NCBI GenBank assembly: GCA_021229015.1
Contig: CM037780.1
Span: 66,074,055-66,138,054 of the forward strand
DNA length: 64,000 bases
Direction of reading: 5' to 3'
Source of the DNA: Solen grandis
Lineage: Eukaryota > Mollusca > Bivalvia > Adapedonta > Solenidae
Shown: in pieces, positions 37,545-51,029 of the stretch
How the letters are laid out: the number at the start of each line of letters is the position of its first letter
Position numbering within the stretch: the first letter of the stretch is position 1
Notes under the pieces: model-generated
Databases searched by the model: none
What the model saw: only the letters and a program-made list of their open reading frames with translations
Told to the model about the DNA's origin: nothing
Translations under genes and position numbers: made by a program

Positions 37545-38325
37545 GAGGGAACGAGAAAATAACTCGAGGGAACGACCTAACTATCTCGAGAAAACGAGAT
37601 AAAAAGTCGAGGAAACTAGATATCAACTCGAGAGAACGAGATAATGAGTCGAGGAAACGACTTAAAAAAAAGAAGGGGAACGAGATAATGAGGGAAAAAA
37701 GAGGGAACGACTTAATTATCTCGGAACAACGAGATGGTGAGTCAAGGGAGCGAGATATTAACTCGAGGGAACGACTTATTTATCTCGGGAAACGAGATGA
37801 TAAGTCGAGGGAACGAGCTTATAACTCGAATAGTCTTTTCAAAATCCCTCAAATATTTCCCAAATTTTAATTAATTAATTTAAGTCGTTCCCTCAAGATA
37901 ATTAAGCCGTTCCCTTGAGATATTAAAGTCGTTTCCCTCGACTTATTATCTCGTCTACTCGACCTTTTATCTCCTTCTCGATTTATTATCTCGTTCCCTA
38001 GAGATAATTTAGTCGTTCCATCGAGATAATTAAGTCGTTCTCCCGAGAAAATAAAGTCGTTCTCCGAGATAATTAAGTCGTTCCACCGAGATAATAAGGT
38101 CGTTCTTCGAGAAAGTTAAGTCGTTTCCTCGAGATAATTAGGTCGTTCCCTCGAAATTATCAAGTCGTTCCCCTCGACTTATTATCTCGTCTCCTCGACC
38201 TATTATCTTCTCGATTTATTAATTTGTAATATCGAGATAATTTAGTCGTTTTTTTTCGAATAAATATGTCTTGCCCTCGCCTTATTATCTCGTTCTCTCG
38301 CGATGACTTATTATCTCGTGCCTAC
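37545..38325. repeat. Palindromic cluster of ctcgagggaacga motifs
   Basis: 37545-37830 is built from alternating half-units of about 21-28 bases such as gtcgagggaacgagataa and ctcgagggaacgacttaa. 37880-38325 carries the same motifs in reverse complement (aagtcgttccctcgagataa). The two halves form one large, imperfect inverted repeat with a spacer of about 50 bases. Each motif is itself partly palindromic around CTCGAG. No ORF of note: the 60-codon frame inside is only the translated repeat. It may be a foldback element or a satellite with internal inversion. Confidence 0.85.
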
Positions 38326-38949
38326 TTTTCCATTTAAAGTATTAGCGGAAACTGAAATGGCACAATTCAAAAAGCGCAAATATTTGTAGAATTAACAACA
38401 ATAAGGCTAAAATCTGCTAGTATATTACATTTAATGTATATTTTTGTAATTTAGGTCGTTTTATATTATGTGAGGTTGTAATATTATTACATAGTATGCG
38501 CTTGCCTTTTTGGTGAAGAAGCCTGGTGAAGTAACAACAGGACATCGCTACTGAAATTTTCGTCCCATTGAATACTTCATGGCTTTGCGATAAATAATCA
38601 TTTTGATGCTAAATATAACACTTTAATTGCATTTTTATACAAGCCTTATCATACTACTACTACTGATAATAATAATTATTATCATAATCATATATATATA
38701 TATTTGTGTAATTCATAGTGATATTAGCATTATAGTTAAACGTGAATAACTTACCTTCCTGATAAGGAAAAAAAAATATAATCCATTTAAAAAATATTAG
38801 CTAGTTTTCTCTGTTAAGCCAAGAAAAATATATCAAATATATTCACAAATTTAAATATTTTTATGTTTTATTCAAAAGTTAACCAATGCATTTCCAAGAT
38901 AAAAAAATACTTTAGAACGAATCTCTTATTTACAAGCAAATATAAAATA

Positions 38950-38985
<36 letters not shown>

Positions 38986-41592
38986 TTCGTTAAATTCAAA
39001 AGGAAGATGATCATTAAAATTTCTGCTTTATAGGTATCTATCGAATATACCAAGTTTGTGTGCTCATATTTGTTTACACTATAACAAAAATATAGTCTTC
39101 TTTTTCTTCTGAACAAGCCTTATTCTTCTTTTTCCTTCTTACATCATCTTTATTGTTCACACAAATATTCATTGCAATTTTATTGAATTTATATGAAATT
39201 ATTTTGAAATTTCGAAATTCTCAAAAGTCAACATGTACCATTAATATATATGCAGCACGAGCTCATTCCTTACATGGGAATAATTGTTTTAATAAAGTAT
39301 CCAAAACTAACTTTTTCAGCTACTATTGTTTTCTAAATGAATATTTTTCAAATTAAGTTCGGTTGATATTTTTCGTTGTTGAAAATTCAATATATGTCAA
39401 GAGAAAAAAATATGTTTCTGTGCGCAACAGTTATCTATATGTCTATATCTTTTGCTTTTGTTTATTTTATTTCATTTTTTTACTCTGCCAACATCGCATT
39501 AACATGTATATATGCACACGGATTTCTATTAGTTGATACGATAAACCAAGTTCATTTTTTTTCTTTTGAATTTGAGTATACACATGATAGAACCGTTTAG
39601 TTATACAAATTTTATGGCTATTAAAAATATTGGTACAGTTTAAATCCATTCAATAGAAATGAATGAGATTAATAATTTGAGGTGCACTTTATGAGGCTTT
39701 ACCGTTGTGTAAATATTTCTTCAGGTCCGCATAACTGCATATATTATATTAATGTCAGTATAAAAGTATCTTCATATAAAACATCTTAACATATACCTTT
39801 AGATGCTATGATATTTGAAATGAAAAAGAAAGAAAAAAATATGCTTTGAAAATCGGAATAGTTTTCTTTTACTTTTCGTCCTACATATCAAGAGTTAATG
39901 AGAATGCATCTTAAACATGTTTGCAGCTAACCAGTATTACTATGAATTCGTGAGAATTGTATATTCAAAGTTGCATGTGTATAGACATTGTACCAAGGTA
40001 CACATCTAAATATAAAAATATAATGTCTGTTCTTTTTTTTTTAATAAATAACATCTAATATAAAGAATAATATATCCATAAAATTATGTCAAATATAAAA
40101 AACACCAAGTTGAGAAAGAAAATGTCTTCTCAAGTTTTCTTTCATTTAAATGTATTTTTCTTTCTTTCTGAAATATCATGTTGGACATAAACATTTGGAT
40201 TAATGAAACCTTAGTGAAGTCTTTCTTTTGTTACCGAGTATACACTCGGTACATGTATTCATTTCAGAACGTTGTTATTCACACAGCTTTGTGTGTGTGA
40301 ATTATTAACTGATTAATTAAAAACTTCTGAATGTATACATTATTTTGCCACTAAGTTCAATCCGATTGATCCATGCACCATGTGTTTCAATGTCCCCTCG
40401 CTCTCTCTCCCCCTCTCTCTACATGCAAATATATACCCTTACAGTCCCGTAAACTCTTACACTTTTTATTCCTCTTGCAAATTCCTATTAATTAACGGTA
40501 CTTAGAAGAGGTAATTGGTTTATTGAGTAAATATAAATAATAGAAGTTTTGTCATCTTAACCTCTTTAAAAAATAAAACAGAATAACTATTAGGGTCTCC
40601 CGTATATTTCATTTTCCCGTTCCAGTATGAATGAAATTAAAATCGTTGATGTATTTTGACAGATTTTTCCAAACTTTAGAGAATAAAGAAGCCAATATAT
40701 CACACATCACTATTCTAAATATCCATGAATCACAAATTCACTTAACCAATTCATTTTTTTAAAAAGAAATGAAAAGATGAAGTTAAAGATCCCTTCCTAG
40801 TGAGCAGGTCTAGCGATCTCTCCCAAAACACGATGCTTATGTGACCCTAGAGACAAGTAAGACAAAGTGACATCATAGCTTAATTGTTATCCAGGTGGAA
40901 GGCTGTGTTTCAAGGTTATTTACAGTTATAAACAGATAGAGATAACTCTCCAAAGAGGATGATTTTAAATGCAAGACAACACTATATACAATAATTTAAG
41001 GATGGTACTTAACCGATTTATTATATATATATATATACATATAGGCATATTCGCAGGACATTACTGCGGGCTCGTAATTGCAGGTGTATTGTATGTGACT
41101 GTGAAGATTCCCCATATTATTAAGGGCACAAATAACTATTATTATAATCAGTCTTGATCCCAAGAAAGGTGCATATGACCGTTTTTGATAAATTCCGTTT
41201 GGTTAAATATTTCTTTGAAAAGCATGTTATGATTTTCATAATAAACAGGATGTTAATCAGCCACATTCTTTATTGGCCAACTTTAATATTTGCATATATT
41301 CCATTTTCACAAATAGAGACTTGTTTGTCATCCAAAGTGACGTCATTTTAACCTAATTTCGTTTATCACACAGTATAGATAGAAAGCTTTATATATACAA
41401 AGAACACATTTTACATTTGATATCTGTAAACGTGTGAGTTTGATGCATAGGGTTTGACAAACGTGTAGAGACAATGCAAATAGTTTGACATACGTGACCA
41501 TGTTATGCTACGCAATAGGATTTAAATTATATACAATGGAGACAGATTATATAAGACGACTCTGGCTATTGGAAACCTTTATTAACAGATCT
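38326..41592. other. Intergenic with simple repeats
   Basis: No gene recognised. Contains a 31-base A-run at 38953-38983, TA-rich tracts at 38692 and 41022, and a perfect short hairpin accgagt-atac-actcggt at 40235-40252. Confidence 0.6.
38953..38983. repeat. A31 homopolymer
   Basis: A run of 31 A. Flanking sequence shows no SINE or LINE body, so it need not be a retroposon tail. Confidence 0.97.
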
Positions 41593-41765
41593 GGCTCGAA
41601 TTCCACCAACAATAATTAGAGTTAAAAATACTTAAATTCTTATACTTGGTAGATACACATTAAACCATTTCTATTTTATGAAATATTCAAGTACACGACT
41701 AAGTTGAAATGATTTTTTACCTTAACAACTAACAATAATTGGTAAATAAAATCAAATGACCGATA
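41593..41765 (+). mobile_element. Truncated copy of the ccaccaacaat MITE
   Basis: Starts with ggctcgaattccaccaacaa and follows the 50400-50657 element through gtagatacacatt, ctattttatgaaatattcaag, acgactaagttga and ctaacaataattg. The right inverted end is missing. Orientation is the same as the complete copy. Confidence 0.7.
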
Positions 41766-42062
41766 GTCCTGAGAGCTGCCTATTCAAAAATATTGCTACA
41801 ATATATCATAGCTTAAAGTTCATGGAATTTTGAAATCATAGACGCGTAATTATCCAATGGAATAGAATCTTTCAGAACAGATACTATATAACGCTCTGCT
41901 AAGATACTGTCATGATTAAGATTTTTTTTTCGGTATTAAAGTTTAGACCGTGTCAGGGTTGATATGTAGGTCAATCTTTACGAACTACTTTCCTAATCTT
42001 TATGCGCAGCACATATAAACAAACATTAACAATATATCGCTCTATCCGGAGTTACAAAGACA

Positions 42063-42260
42063 ACCTGATGAATATTAATTAACTGAACTTAAAATGATGT
42101 ATAGAATCACGAATTTTTCTTTGTCACACGGACTTTGTAGAAACTGAGCTACTTTATCGTATGAGCATACAGGAGCTGTCTGAACTGGGTCTATAGGAGC
42201 TGTCTGATCTGGGTCTGCTCTGTTTGCCAATGCGTCAAAATGAGTCTTTATGAAGTAAAG
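42063..42260 (+). mobile_element. Dispersed DPDQTAP repeat, copy C
   Basis: Same family and orientation as copies A and B. It contains an internal short duplication of the ggagctgtctga(a/t)ctgggtct block at 42172-42217, absent from copy A. The minus strand reads DPDQTAP in one frame. Confidence 0.65.
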
Positions 42261-42926
42261 GATGCGAGTTACATCAGGAGATACAAACATAGGTTTCAAG
42301 CGCTTCAAAAGCACAATAATATAGAACAGATTGTGTCAAATATGTTCGGTCACTATCTGTTGCCAAAATGCGTTAAAATACAGTTCCACCTAAAGACCTG
42401 CTGTGAAAAACTTGCATGATTTATTTCTCCTAGCTTTTATTTTCTACCAAACGTGACAGGTCATTGTATCTGGACTCGACAATCCATATATATATATATA
42501 TTGTTTGGTTATCTAAAAATTACAAATAATATTAATAAAAATATAAATACTTTTAAGAAATATTGAAACGAAACTGATTTCGAATTAAACAAAAGGGTTA
42601 CATGGCATTTGCTTAATTTTTGAAAACGCCAATATAATTAAAACACGGAAAAGACCCTTATCTCTGTTTAGTTTCTCATACAAAATCTGCGCTGAATATT
42701 TTCCAGTGTTGGCGATGAAAATAAAATGCTGACACACTTAATCCAGCTTGGACCCTCCGTTTCCAAATAGAAGTCTCAATGGAGAAATCAGTACATGTAA
42801 TTGCTATTATCCATGTATTTACAATATGACCAAAATTTACAGTTGAGATGCAGCTCGATGAGGCACCCAGTGTATTGCCACAGCGTCACAGAATGGATAC
42901 ATTATGGCTAACAATTTTTGGTCTTT

Positions 42927-43026
42927 NNNNNNNNNNNNNNNNNNNNNNNNNNNNNNNNNNNNNNNNNNNNNNNNNNNNNNNNNNNNNNNNNNNNNNNNNN
43001 NNNNNNNNNNNNNNNNNNNNNNNNNN
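42927..43026. other. Assembly gap (100 N)
   Basis: Exactly 100 undetermined bases, the usual placeholder for a gap of unknown size. Confidence 1.
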
Positions 43027-44950
<1,924 letters not shown>

Positions 44951-44999
44951 TAAAACAAAACAACAACAAAAACAAACAAACAAACAAAGATTTTTATTA

Positions 45000-45907
45000 T
45001 TATTTTTATCTTTGCAATTTGCAAATCAGGATTTTTTTCGGGCTCCAGGATATGCAGCCCTTGGCAATGCGGGTAACGGATCACTGATCAGGCAAGATTG
45101 AATGTCGAGTTTATGGCCAATTTTCTTATGAAAAAGAAAAAAAAATATTGTTGATGACCATTGCTATTTTGCATATGTTCTGTAAAATATCTTTAAATGG
45201 TGATTGACATGAGTTTATTCGATAAATTCTGCTTAAAATATGTGGAATTTTGATGAAGTATACCCCATAACAACTAACTATACGAAAGAAACAAGCGATG
45301 TGTACAGGCATATGAAAGTTACTTACATTTAATGACTCTTAGAAAATTATATTTAAAAACTCACTAATAGAGTCACAAATATTTCTTGAAAGAACTGATC
45401 ATAGTATTTTGTCGTGTTGATTTTATCAATAATGAATGTAAACAATGAAACCGAAGAAGTCACGAGCATCAACAATACATATACTTGCGAAAGAATGTCT
45501 CAATCTTACATTTGCTAACTATTGTTGTTACCGCTAATTCAGCTCACTGCTATGTTCGAACTGTAAGCATTCTGGTAGTCTGACATTGACTTTGTACATG
45601 TACATGGTGATAAAGGTCGAACTTTAATGGACATTCCAATGTTTAAAGATTTCGTCATTTTAGTCAATAGTTGACCTGGTTTACACAAAATAATACGTGG
45701 TTTTGTTTGTGATACTGTTGTGACCAGTTGACCTAGCCACGAATGGAAAAGCTTTAATCTAGTAAGGTACAGTCATTTCTAAATACGACAGGAGTGTTCC
45801 TCTTATTTTGCAAACATTCTGTTGTCATATTACAGGGGTCATCAAATGATATTTACTGAATAATCTGAATCCTTGATATCACAATTCAGCTATTTTGTAA
45901 TGTCCTA
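45000..45907. other. Intergenic, no gene seen
   Basis: No recognisable coding or repeat structure. Confidence 0.55.
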
Positions 45908-46014
45908 TTTTACCACGATGTTATGTTTGCAATGCCACACTTCGAATATTGCTCCCCTGTACAGCTCTATTCGGTGAAAAGCACTCGAGTATACGTATGC
46001 AAAAAGCATATGTA
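45908..46014 (+). pseudogene. Relic of a LINE reverse transcriptase thumb region
   Basis: One frame reads VMFAMPHFEYCSPVQLYSVK. The block PHFEYCSPV matches the R-P-H-L-E-Y-C-S-P-V-W motif just after the palm of CR1/Jockey-type reverse transcriptases. The frame is closed on both sides. A LINE-type 3' end lies 1.3 kb downstream on the same strand (47255-47320) and may or may not belong to it. Confidence 0.35.
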
Positions 46015-46284
46015 AAGTTGAACACAGTTCGCATTACTTTGATCAAACTGATAATATAACAGATGTCAAACGAAAGTCAAATGAGTTCATGTTCCCGTAG
46101 AGGAATAGACTTAGACCTTTGGTGTCATTCACCCGTTATCACCTAGGAACAATCATACGAGGAACATTTTAAAGTCTATTTAAAGTCGTATGCATGCGGG
46201 ATGTTTAGTAAGTAACATTAGATTTGAATGTCAAATGAATGACAAAATGAAAGGTAAGCATTACTCGACTTTGAAGGAGCAAAC

Positions 46285-46450
46285 TATTAGGCTTGTCATC
46301 CAGACTGGTATTCGATTTTGAAAGGTAAGCTGAATGGTCAATTGGACTTGTCGTCCAGACTGGTATTCGATTTTGAAAGGTAAGCTGAATGGTCAATTGG
46401 ACTTGTCGTCCAGACTGGTATTCGATTTTAAAAGGTAAGCTGAATGGTCA
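46285..46450. repeat. 55-bp minisatellite, three copies
   Basis: Unit core cagactggtattcgatttt, then gaaaggtaagctgaatggtc; copies 2 and 3 are nearly identical and copy 1 differs at its left end. A related gaaaggtaagc piece lies just upstream at 46249. Confidence 0.95.
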
Positions 46451-46998
46451 GCCAGCATTATATTACATTATAATACTCGTCTAGCCTCATTTACTCTTAA
46501 TCTTTTTCATAGAGTTGGGAAGCAGTCCGAAAAATATCGTCGATTAATCAACATGATTTTCTGATAGTCTGCACGGCGTGTAGATAAGTTCTATTTTAGG
46601 AGATAAGTCTATTTTTAGACTGGCTTGGGTAGAACATGCCCTCGCCCTCTCTCGCTATGTTGCTCTAACAGTTACTTGTTTACTTAATTTAAACTTGAAT
46701 ATTTTGTAAATGAAGAACTACAAATAATTATTTATATTTAGACTACATGTATACGTTTTGTGTAGATAATCTATTTACACGTACATAACAAAATAATTCA
46801 CTACTTATCTGAAACGCGCCCACTACAATATCAACACACATCCAACCATCCACTCATTCATATATACATACATTCACCTGTTTTATATATTTACACTGAG
46901 CTTATATTGTTAACATTCACTTTTAAATATTTGTACATGAATCGTTAGCATAAATTGTTTATACATATTTGGTAATGCCCCCCCCCACTTTACTTTAA

Positions 46999-47001
<3 letters not shown>

Positions 47002-47035
<34 letters not shown>
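47002..47035. repeat. (CT)n microsatellite
   Basis: About 17 CT units. Confidence 0.97.
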
Positions 47036-47038
<3 letters not shown>

Positions 47039-47254
47039 ACAATTTGAAATTGAGTATAAAATGTAAAAAATGCAACGCATACATGTAAGTGCTATTAGCT
47101 ATAACATTATCAGAAGAACAATTGTAAATATTGTTCTGCTAGAAATATATGTAGATCTGCTTTCTTTCTCTCAACTGTTTCCGAAAATACTTGTTTATTA
47201 CTTCTCACTCAAAACCTTGAACCGGTAAAATTAGTTTGAACTATGTATTTATTG

Positions 47255-47320
47255 TCATTTCTCCATGCTGTATACCTTGTATACCTGGATGTAATAAAGA
47301 TATGTTCTGTTCTGTTCTGA
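47255..47320 (+). repeat. LINE-type 3' end with (TTCTG)n tail
   Basis: The sequence ggatgtaataaagatatg is followed by gttctgttctgttctga, a poly(A)-signal-like end with a short tandem tail as seen at the 3' ends of CR1/Jockey-group retroelements. No coding body is attached immediately upstream. Confidence 0.4.
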
Positions 47321-47322
47321 TT

Positions 47323-48119
47323 AATGATTAATCAATGACTTTAATACTAATACTTGTTAACTCTCACTTTATGTACAAACTGTATTAAGATTTAAATCAT
47401 TTGAAATTTATGATAAAAATCAAATCATAACAATAAAATGTTAATGCCTTTGTCATTATTAGTACTCTTTGAAGACAACATATTACTGTTGCAATGTAGA
47501 CCAAAACGCAGTGACAGAAGGCACCGAACTTTACTAAATGTTTTAGGAATAAACATACAGTTTTACAAACCAAAAATCACTACTCTGTCAAAAATCACGA
47601 AAAGGCGTAATTCGTTGACAAATAAGAAATCACCGTCGACGATTAATCAGCGCGGTCTTCGTCAACGATGTAACTGGACATTGTAGCATATGTTGTAAAT
47701 CTTTTAAATATATATTAAATTTATACATATCATCACGCTACGCTACTTAATTGACGCCGCGTGGAAACACGGCGTCAGTATGGAATAGAATTATTTTTGC
47801 CAATGGAGCCGCATAATCAAATCAGGGAGCAACCACTGTTATTATTGTAAAATAAAAACAACCAATATGTTAAGAAATACCCTTTATGAATCAATTACTT
47901 GCATTACCTGATGAAAATAAAATTACAAGATTCAAAATATGCAAGTCTTCTGTCGTTATTAAAAAGAAACTGGACACATATAATGTGTATCTGACTCGTA
48001 GGCAACGGGTTTTAAAACTTGGTTAACGGACCTTACAAGTAACCTGATTTATTAAAGCTCAGAATTTTTAGAGATGTTTTGAGATCTTAAAATATTCAGA
48101 ATTTAGATACAAACATTAA
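47323..48119. other. Intergenic, no gene seen
   Basis: An 82-codon ORF at 47438-47686 has no recognisable domain. It is basic and follows no known pattern. Confidence 0.5.
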
Positions 48120-48735
48120 TATCGCCGTAGTAGCTTACTGTCTGAAGATTTCATGCATCTTACAGACCGTAACTATTCAATTAATTATATAAGAAATGAA
48201 ATTTCTGTTGTAAAATGTATCTTCATTGATCTATTAATTAGCTAATTTATGGCATCTGAAATCATCATCACATAATATGTCTACTATAATTAAAGGATTT
48301 TCTGTGCTTTTTTGTTCAAATCATCATCACATAATATGTCTACTATAATTAAAGGATTTTCTGTGCTTTTTTGTTCAAATCATCATCACATAATATGTCT
48401 ACTATAATTAAAGGATTTTCTGTGCTTTTTTGTTCAAATTATCATCACATAATATGTCTACTATAATTAAAGGATTTTCTGTGCTTTTTTGTTCAAATCA
48501 TCATCACATAATATGTCTACTATAATTAAAGGATTTTCTGTGCTTTTTTGTTCAAATCATCATCACATAATATGTCCACAATAATTAAAGGATTTTCTGT
48601 GCTTTTTTGTTCTATATTTCTGAATAAATTGATAATACATTTTTTTTGTACCTTTTCTGTATGGCTTTGCTTTATTTAAGTCGAGCTTCTAAAACATGCG
48701 CGGCGCCTTTGATGTTTTACATCAAAATAAGACTT
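48120..48735. repeat. Segmental tandem duplication, copy 1
   Basis: Pairs with 49183-49645. Shared blocks in the same order are cgccgtagtagcttactgtct, catgcatctta, ggcatct, atttctgaata, ctttgctttatttaagtcga and a tctttgatgttttacatcaaa hairpin block. Copy 1 is longer because it contains six 59-base repeat units where copy 2 has one related stretch. Confidence 0.8.
48259..48612. repeat. 59-bp minisatellite, six copies
   Basis: Exactly 354 bases, six times 59. The unit begins aaatcatcatcacataatat and ends gtgcttttttgttc. Units 1-5 are almost identical (one c-to-t change in unit 4); unit 6 has two changes near its middle (gtccacaat). The near identity indicates recent expansion. Confidence 0.97.
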
Positions 48736-48821
48736 GTACTTATAAGAGACGTAATAAATATCGAGGAGATGATAAATTCCGGGACCTGTACCTAAATCCC
48801 GTACCAAATAAAAGAAATTGG

Positions 48822-49075
48822 TACCCGAATAGCGTAGTGGAAACGTACCTCGCTTCTAACCAATGCGTCCCAGGTTCGATTCCTGGTCGTGAGTTATTAA
48901 TATAAGTTTTGGAGAAAACCGAATCTAAGTTGAAACAACAATTCAACTATATTCATTATAAATGTATTGATGTATGTAACATTTGAGTAATAAAATATGT
49001 TTAAATTCAAAGTTTTGAGAAGTTTTGAGAACTTGTTCCGTAATCGATGTAAAATAAATAAAGATTAAACTAAAT
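48822..49075 (+). mobile_element. tRNA-derived SINE
   Basis: The head has an A box tagcgtagtgg (48832-48842) and a B box ggttcgattcc (48873-48883), with a perfect T-arm ccagg/cctgg. The acceptor stem cannot pair, so it is not a working tRNA gene. The body runs to gtaatcgatgtaaaataaat and aaagat at about 49040-49060, a tail shared with the repeat at 28945-29110. It sits between the two copies of the segmental duplication. Confidence 0.65.
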
Positions 49076-49121
49076 AAATGAATTGTTTGGTTATCATTGT
49101 CCTTGTTGTTGTTGTTTTTGT

Positions 49122-49155
<34 letters not shown>
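49122..49155. repeat. (GAT)n microsatellite
   Basis: About 11 GAT units preceded by a GTT tract. Confidence 0.95.
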
Positions 49156-49156
<1 letters not shown>

Positions 49157-49182
49157 ATGGTATTTTTTTATATTGACATGAA

Positions 49183-49645
49183 CACCGCCTTAGTAGCTTA
49201 CTGTCTGGAAATTCCATGCATCTTGCAGACATAATACTTATGTAACAAAGGAATTACCTGTTAGAAAATGTATCTATATTTATCTATACATTAATAAAAT
49301 TATGGCATCTCAAAATATCATCATATATGTTTACTATCATCAACGTATTTTTTCTTTATTATTTTTCGTTCTTGAAATATTTCTGAATACGTTGATAATT
49401 ACTTTTTCATTAGCCATATTCTCATTAATTTAATGACTTTTTTTCATATTCGATAGAAACGAATATTTGAGAAAAGGCCTACAGCTGATCTGGCAAATGT
49501 ATAGTAGAAATATTTAGACTCGCTGTTTGTAAATAATACGTCATATGTTATTAAATTTGCTGAAAATGACTTTGCTTTATTCAAGTCGAGCTTCAGAAAC
49601 ATGCGCGATGTCTTTGATGCATTGCATCAAATTTAGTCTTCTACA
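49183..49645. repeat. Segmental tandem duplication, copy 2
   Basis: Diverged partner of 48120-48735, roughly 1.06 kb downstream in the same orientation. It keeps the blocks cttagtagcttactgtctgg, catgcatcttgcagac, ggcatctcaaa, atttctgaatacg and ctttgctttattcaagtcga. No minisatellite expansion took place here. Confidence 0.75.
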
Positions 49646-49737
49646 GGTATGTCTTCCTTCAAGTTGTTTGATGTTTAGTATTATACAATACAATGTATTG
49701 TACTGTTTATTATAAAATGACAGGTCCAGTACTTGTT

Positions 49738-49875
49738 GGATACTTATGTGGATAATGTGACTGGGTGTGGTATTTTGTCAACGGTGTGACATCATAGACA
49801 GCTCGATATCTGTTACATATAGCGAAGTTCAACTGCCGGTGGAACGTTAAACCCTAGCAAGACAAATAAACAAAG
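49738..49875 (-). mobile_element. SINE-core-like repeat, copy 2
   Basis: Reverse orientation relative to 13175-13395. On the minus strand it reads tagggtttaacgttccaccg, then ataccacacccagtcacatt. A T-rich stretch precedes it on the minus strand, as in copy 1. Confidence 0.55.
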
Positions 49876-50399
49876 AAGATAATAAGACTCTAGAATGAAC
49901 AGTTCTAATTCGTTAATATTGTTTAATCAGATACGGTTTAAATCTTCCTCATACGGACTGCGAGAAACATTTAGTAATTCTACTATCATCTTTATCTGAA
50001 CTTTGCTATTCCTTTATCAGTCGATTCAGCGAGTCTTTGATAAACAAAAGATTACTTGAACAAACTTAACATGTTACTTAAGGCGATTCAACGGAAGTAA
50101 GTAAAGCTTTTAGTGAAATATTATCCCAAATCTGGCTTTTGTCACAGTTTTGATGTGGCAAAACTCATGATATCCGATCAAGATCTTGTGTTAGAATTTC
50201 AAACGACAATGTATGTATATTGGTAGGTGACTTATACAAGTCATAATCCTGTGTACCGGTAATAATATAGTAAAAGCCAATGCTTTAAGAAATAAACATA
50301 ATTTTGATGTTCATAGTAATTGATAAAAAAGCTGAAAGACTTACTTAAACAAAATAATTTAAAGTGACACACATACACACACGCACGCATATATTTCCA
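49876..50399. other. Intergenic, no gene seen
   Basis: AT-rich, unremarkable, with a short CA-rich stretch at 50368-50390. Confidence 0.6.
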
Positions 50400-50657
50400 G
50401 GCTCGAATTCCACCAACAATACTTAGGGCTAAGTAACACTTAAATTCTTAAAATAGGTAGATACACATTCCACAATTACTATTTTATGAAATATTCAAGT
50501 ACATGACTAAGTTGAATGAATTATTACATTAATATCTAACAATAATTGATAAGAAATGAAACATTTGGGTATTTTATTAGAGAAACAATACTAATGAAAA
50601 TCGCCCTTAAGTAAATAAGTTTTCCTTAACGCTAAGAATTGTTGGTGGAATCCGACC
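50400..50657. mobile_element. Complete MITE with ~33-bp terminal inverted repeats
   Basis: The left end begins ggctcgaattccaccaacaa and continues tacttagggctaag. The right end, reverse-complemented, begins ggtcggattccaccaacaat and continues tcttagcgttaag. About 28 of 33 positions agree. The interior is AT-rich and non-coding. A truncated copy lies at 41593-41765. Total length is near 258 bases. The target duplication was not clear. Confidence 0.75.
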
Positions 50658-51029
50658 CGATCTTTACTTTTTCCTGTACATATTTCTTCTCGTTGTGTAA
50701 TACTGTTGTTACTTATATAAATACATTTGTATAACTATACTAGTGAGCAAATCACAGTACTATTTGTTTATTTCTTTCGGTTATTTCTCATGTAAAAGTA
50801 GTAAATTTGAAACACTATTTCTACGATTATGTACAAGTACAAATTAGTCATTGATAATCATATCACAAATAAAAAAATATACGACATACATTTGGATAAA
50901 TTTAACAGTGCTGTTCTAAATTTGTCATATATTTATGTAATCAAAACATGTTTCTTTCCAATTAGCAATAATAACTAAAATAAGACTTATCTTCAAAATC
51001 AATTAATTTTATTGTTCATTCTTGCGAGA
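50658..51029. other. Intergenic, no gene seen
   Basis: AT-rich DNA without recognised features. Confidence 0.55.

Noticed and set aside
37688..37870. Charged 60-codon ORF
   Set aside because: Built entirely from the palindromic ctcgagggaacga repeat; Arg/Glu/Ser pattern follows the repeat.
40235..40252. Perfect 7-base hairpin accgagt-atac-actcggt
   Set aside because: Short palindromes of this size are expected by chance in 64 kb and nothing around it suggests an operator or terminator.
47438..47686. 82-codon basic ORF
   Set aside because: No recognisable family, no promoter or poly(A) context that sets it apart from chance frames.
48259..48612. Possible CRISPR-like array (regular 59-base repeats)
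   Set aside because: Units are directly adjacent without variable spacers, and the genome is eukaryotic; it is a minisatellite.
48822..48893. Functional tRNA gene
   Set aside because: A and B boxes and T-arm are good, but the acceptor stem does not pair and a SINE-like tail follows; it is a tRNA-derived SINE head.
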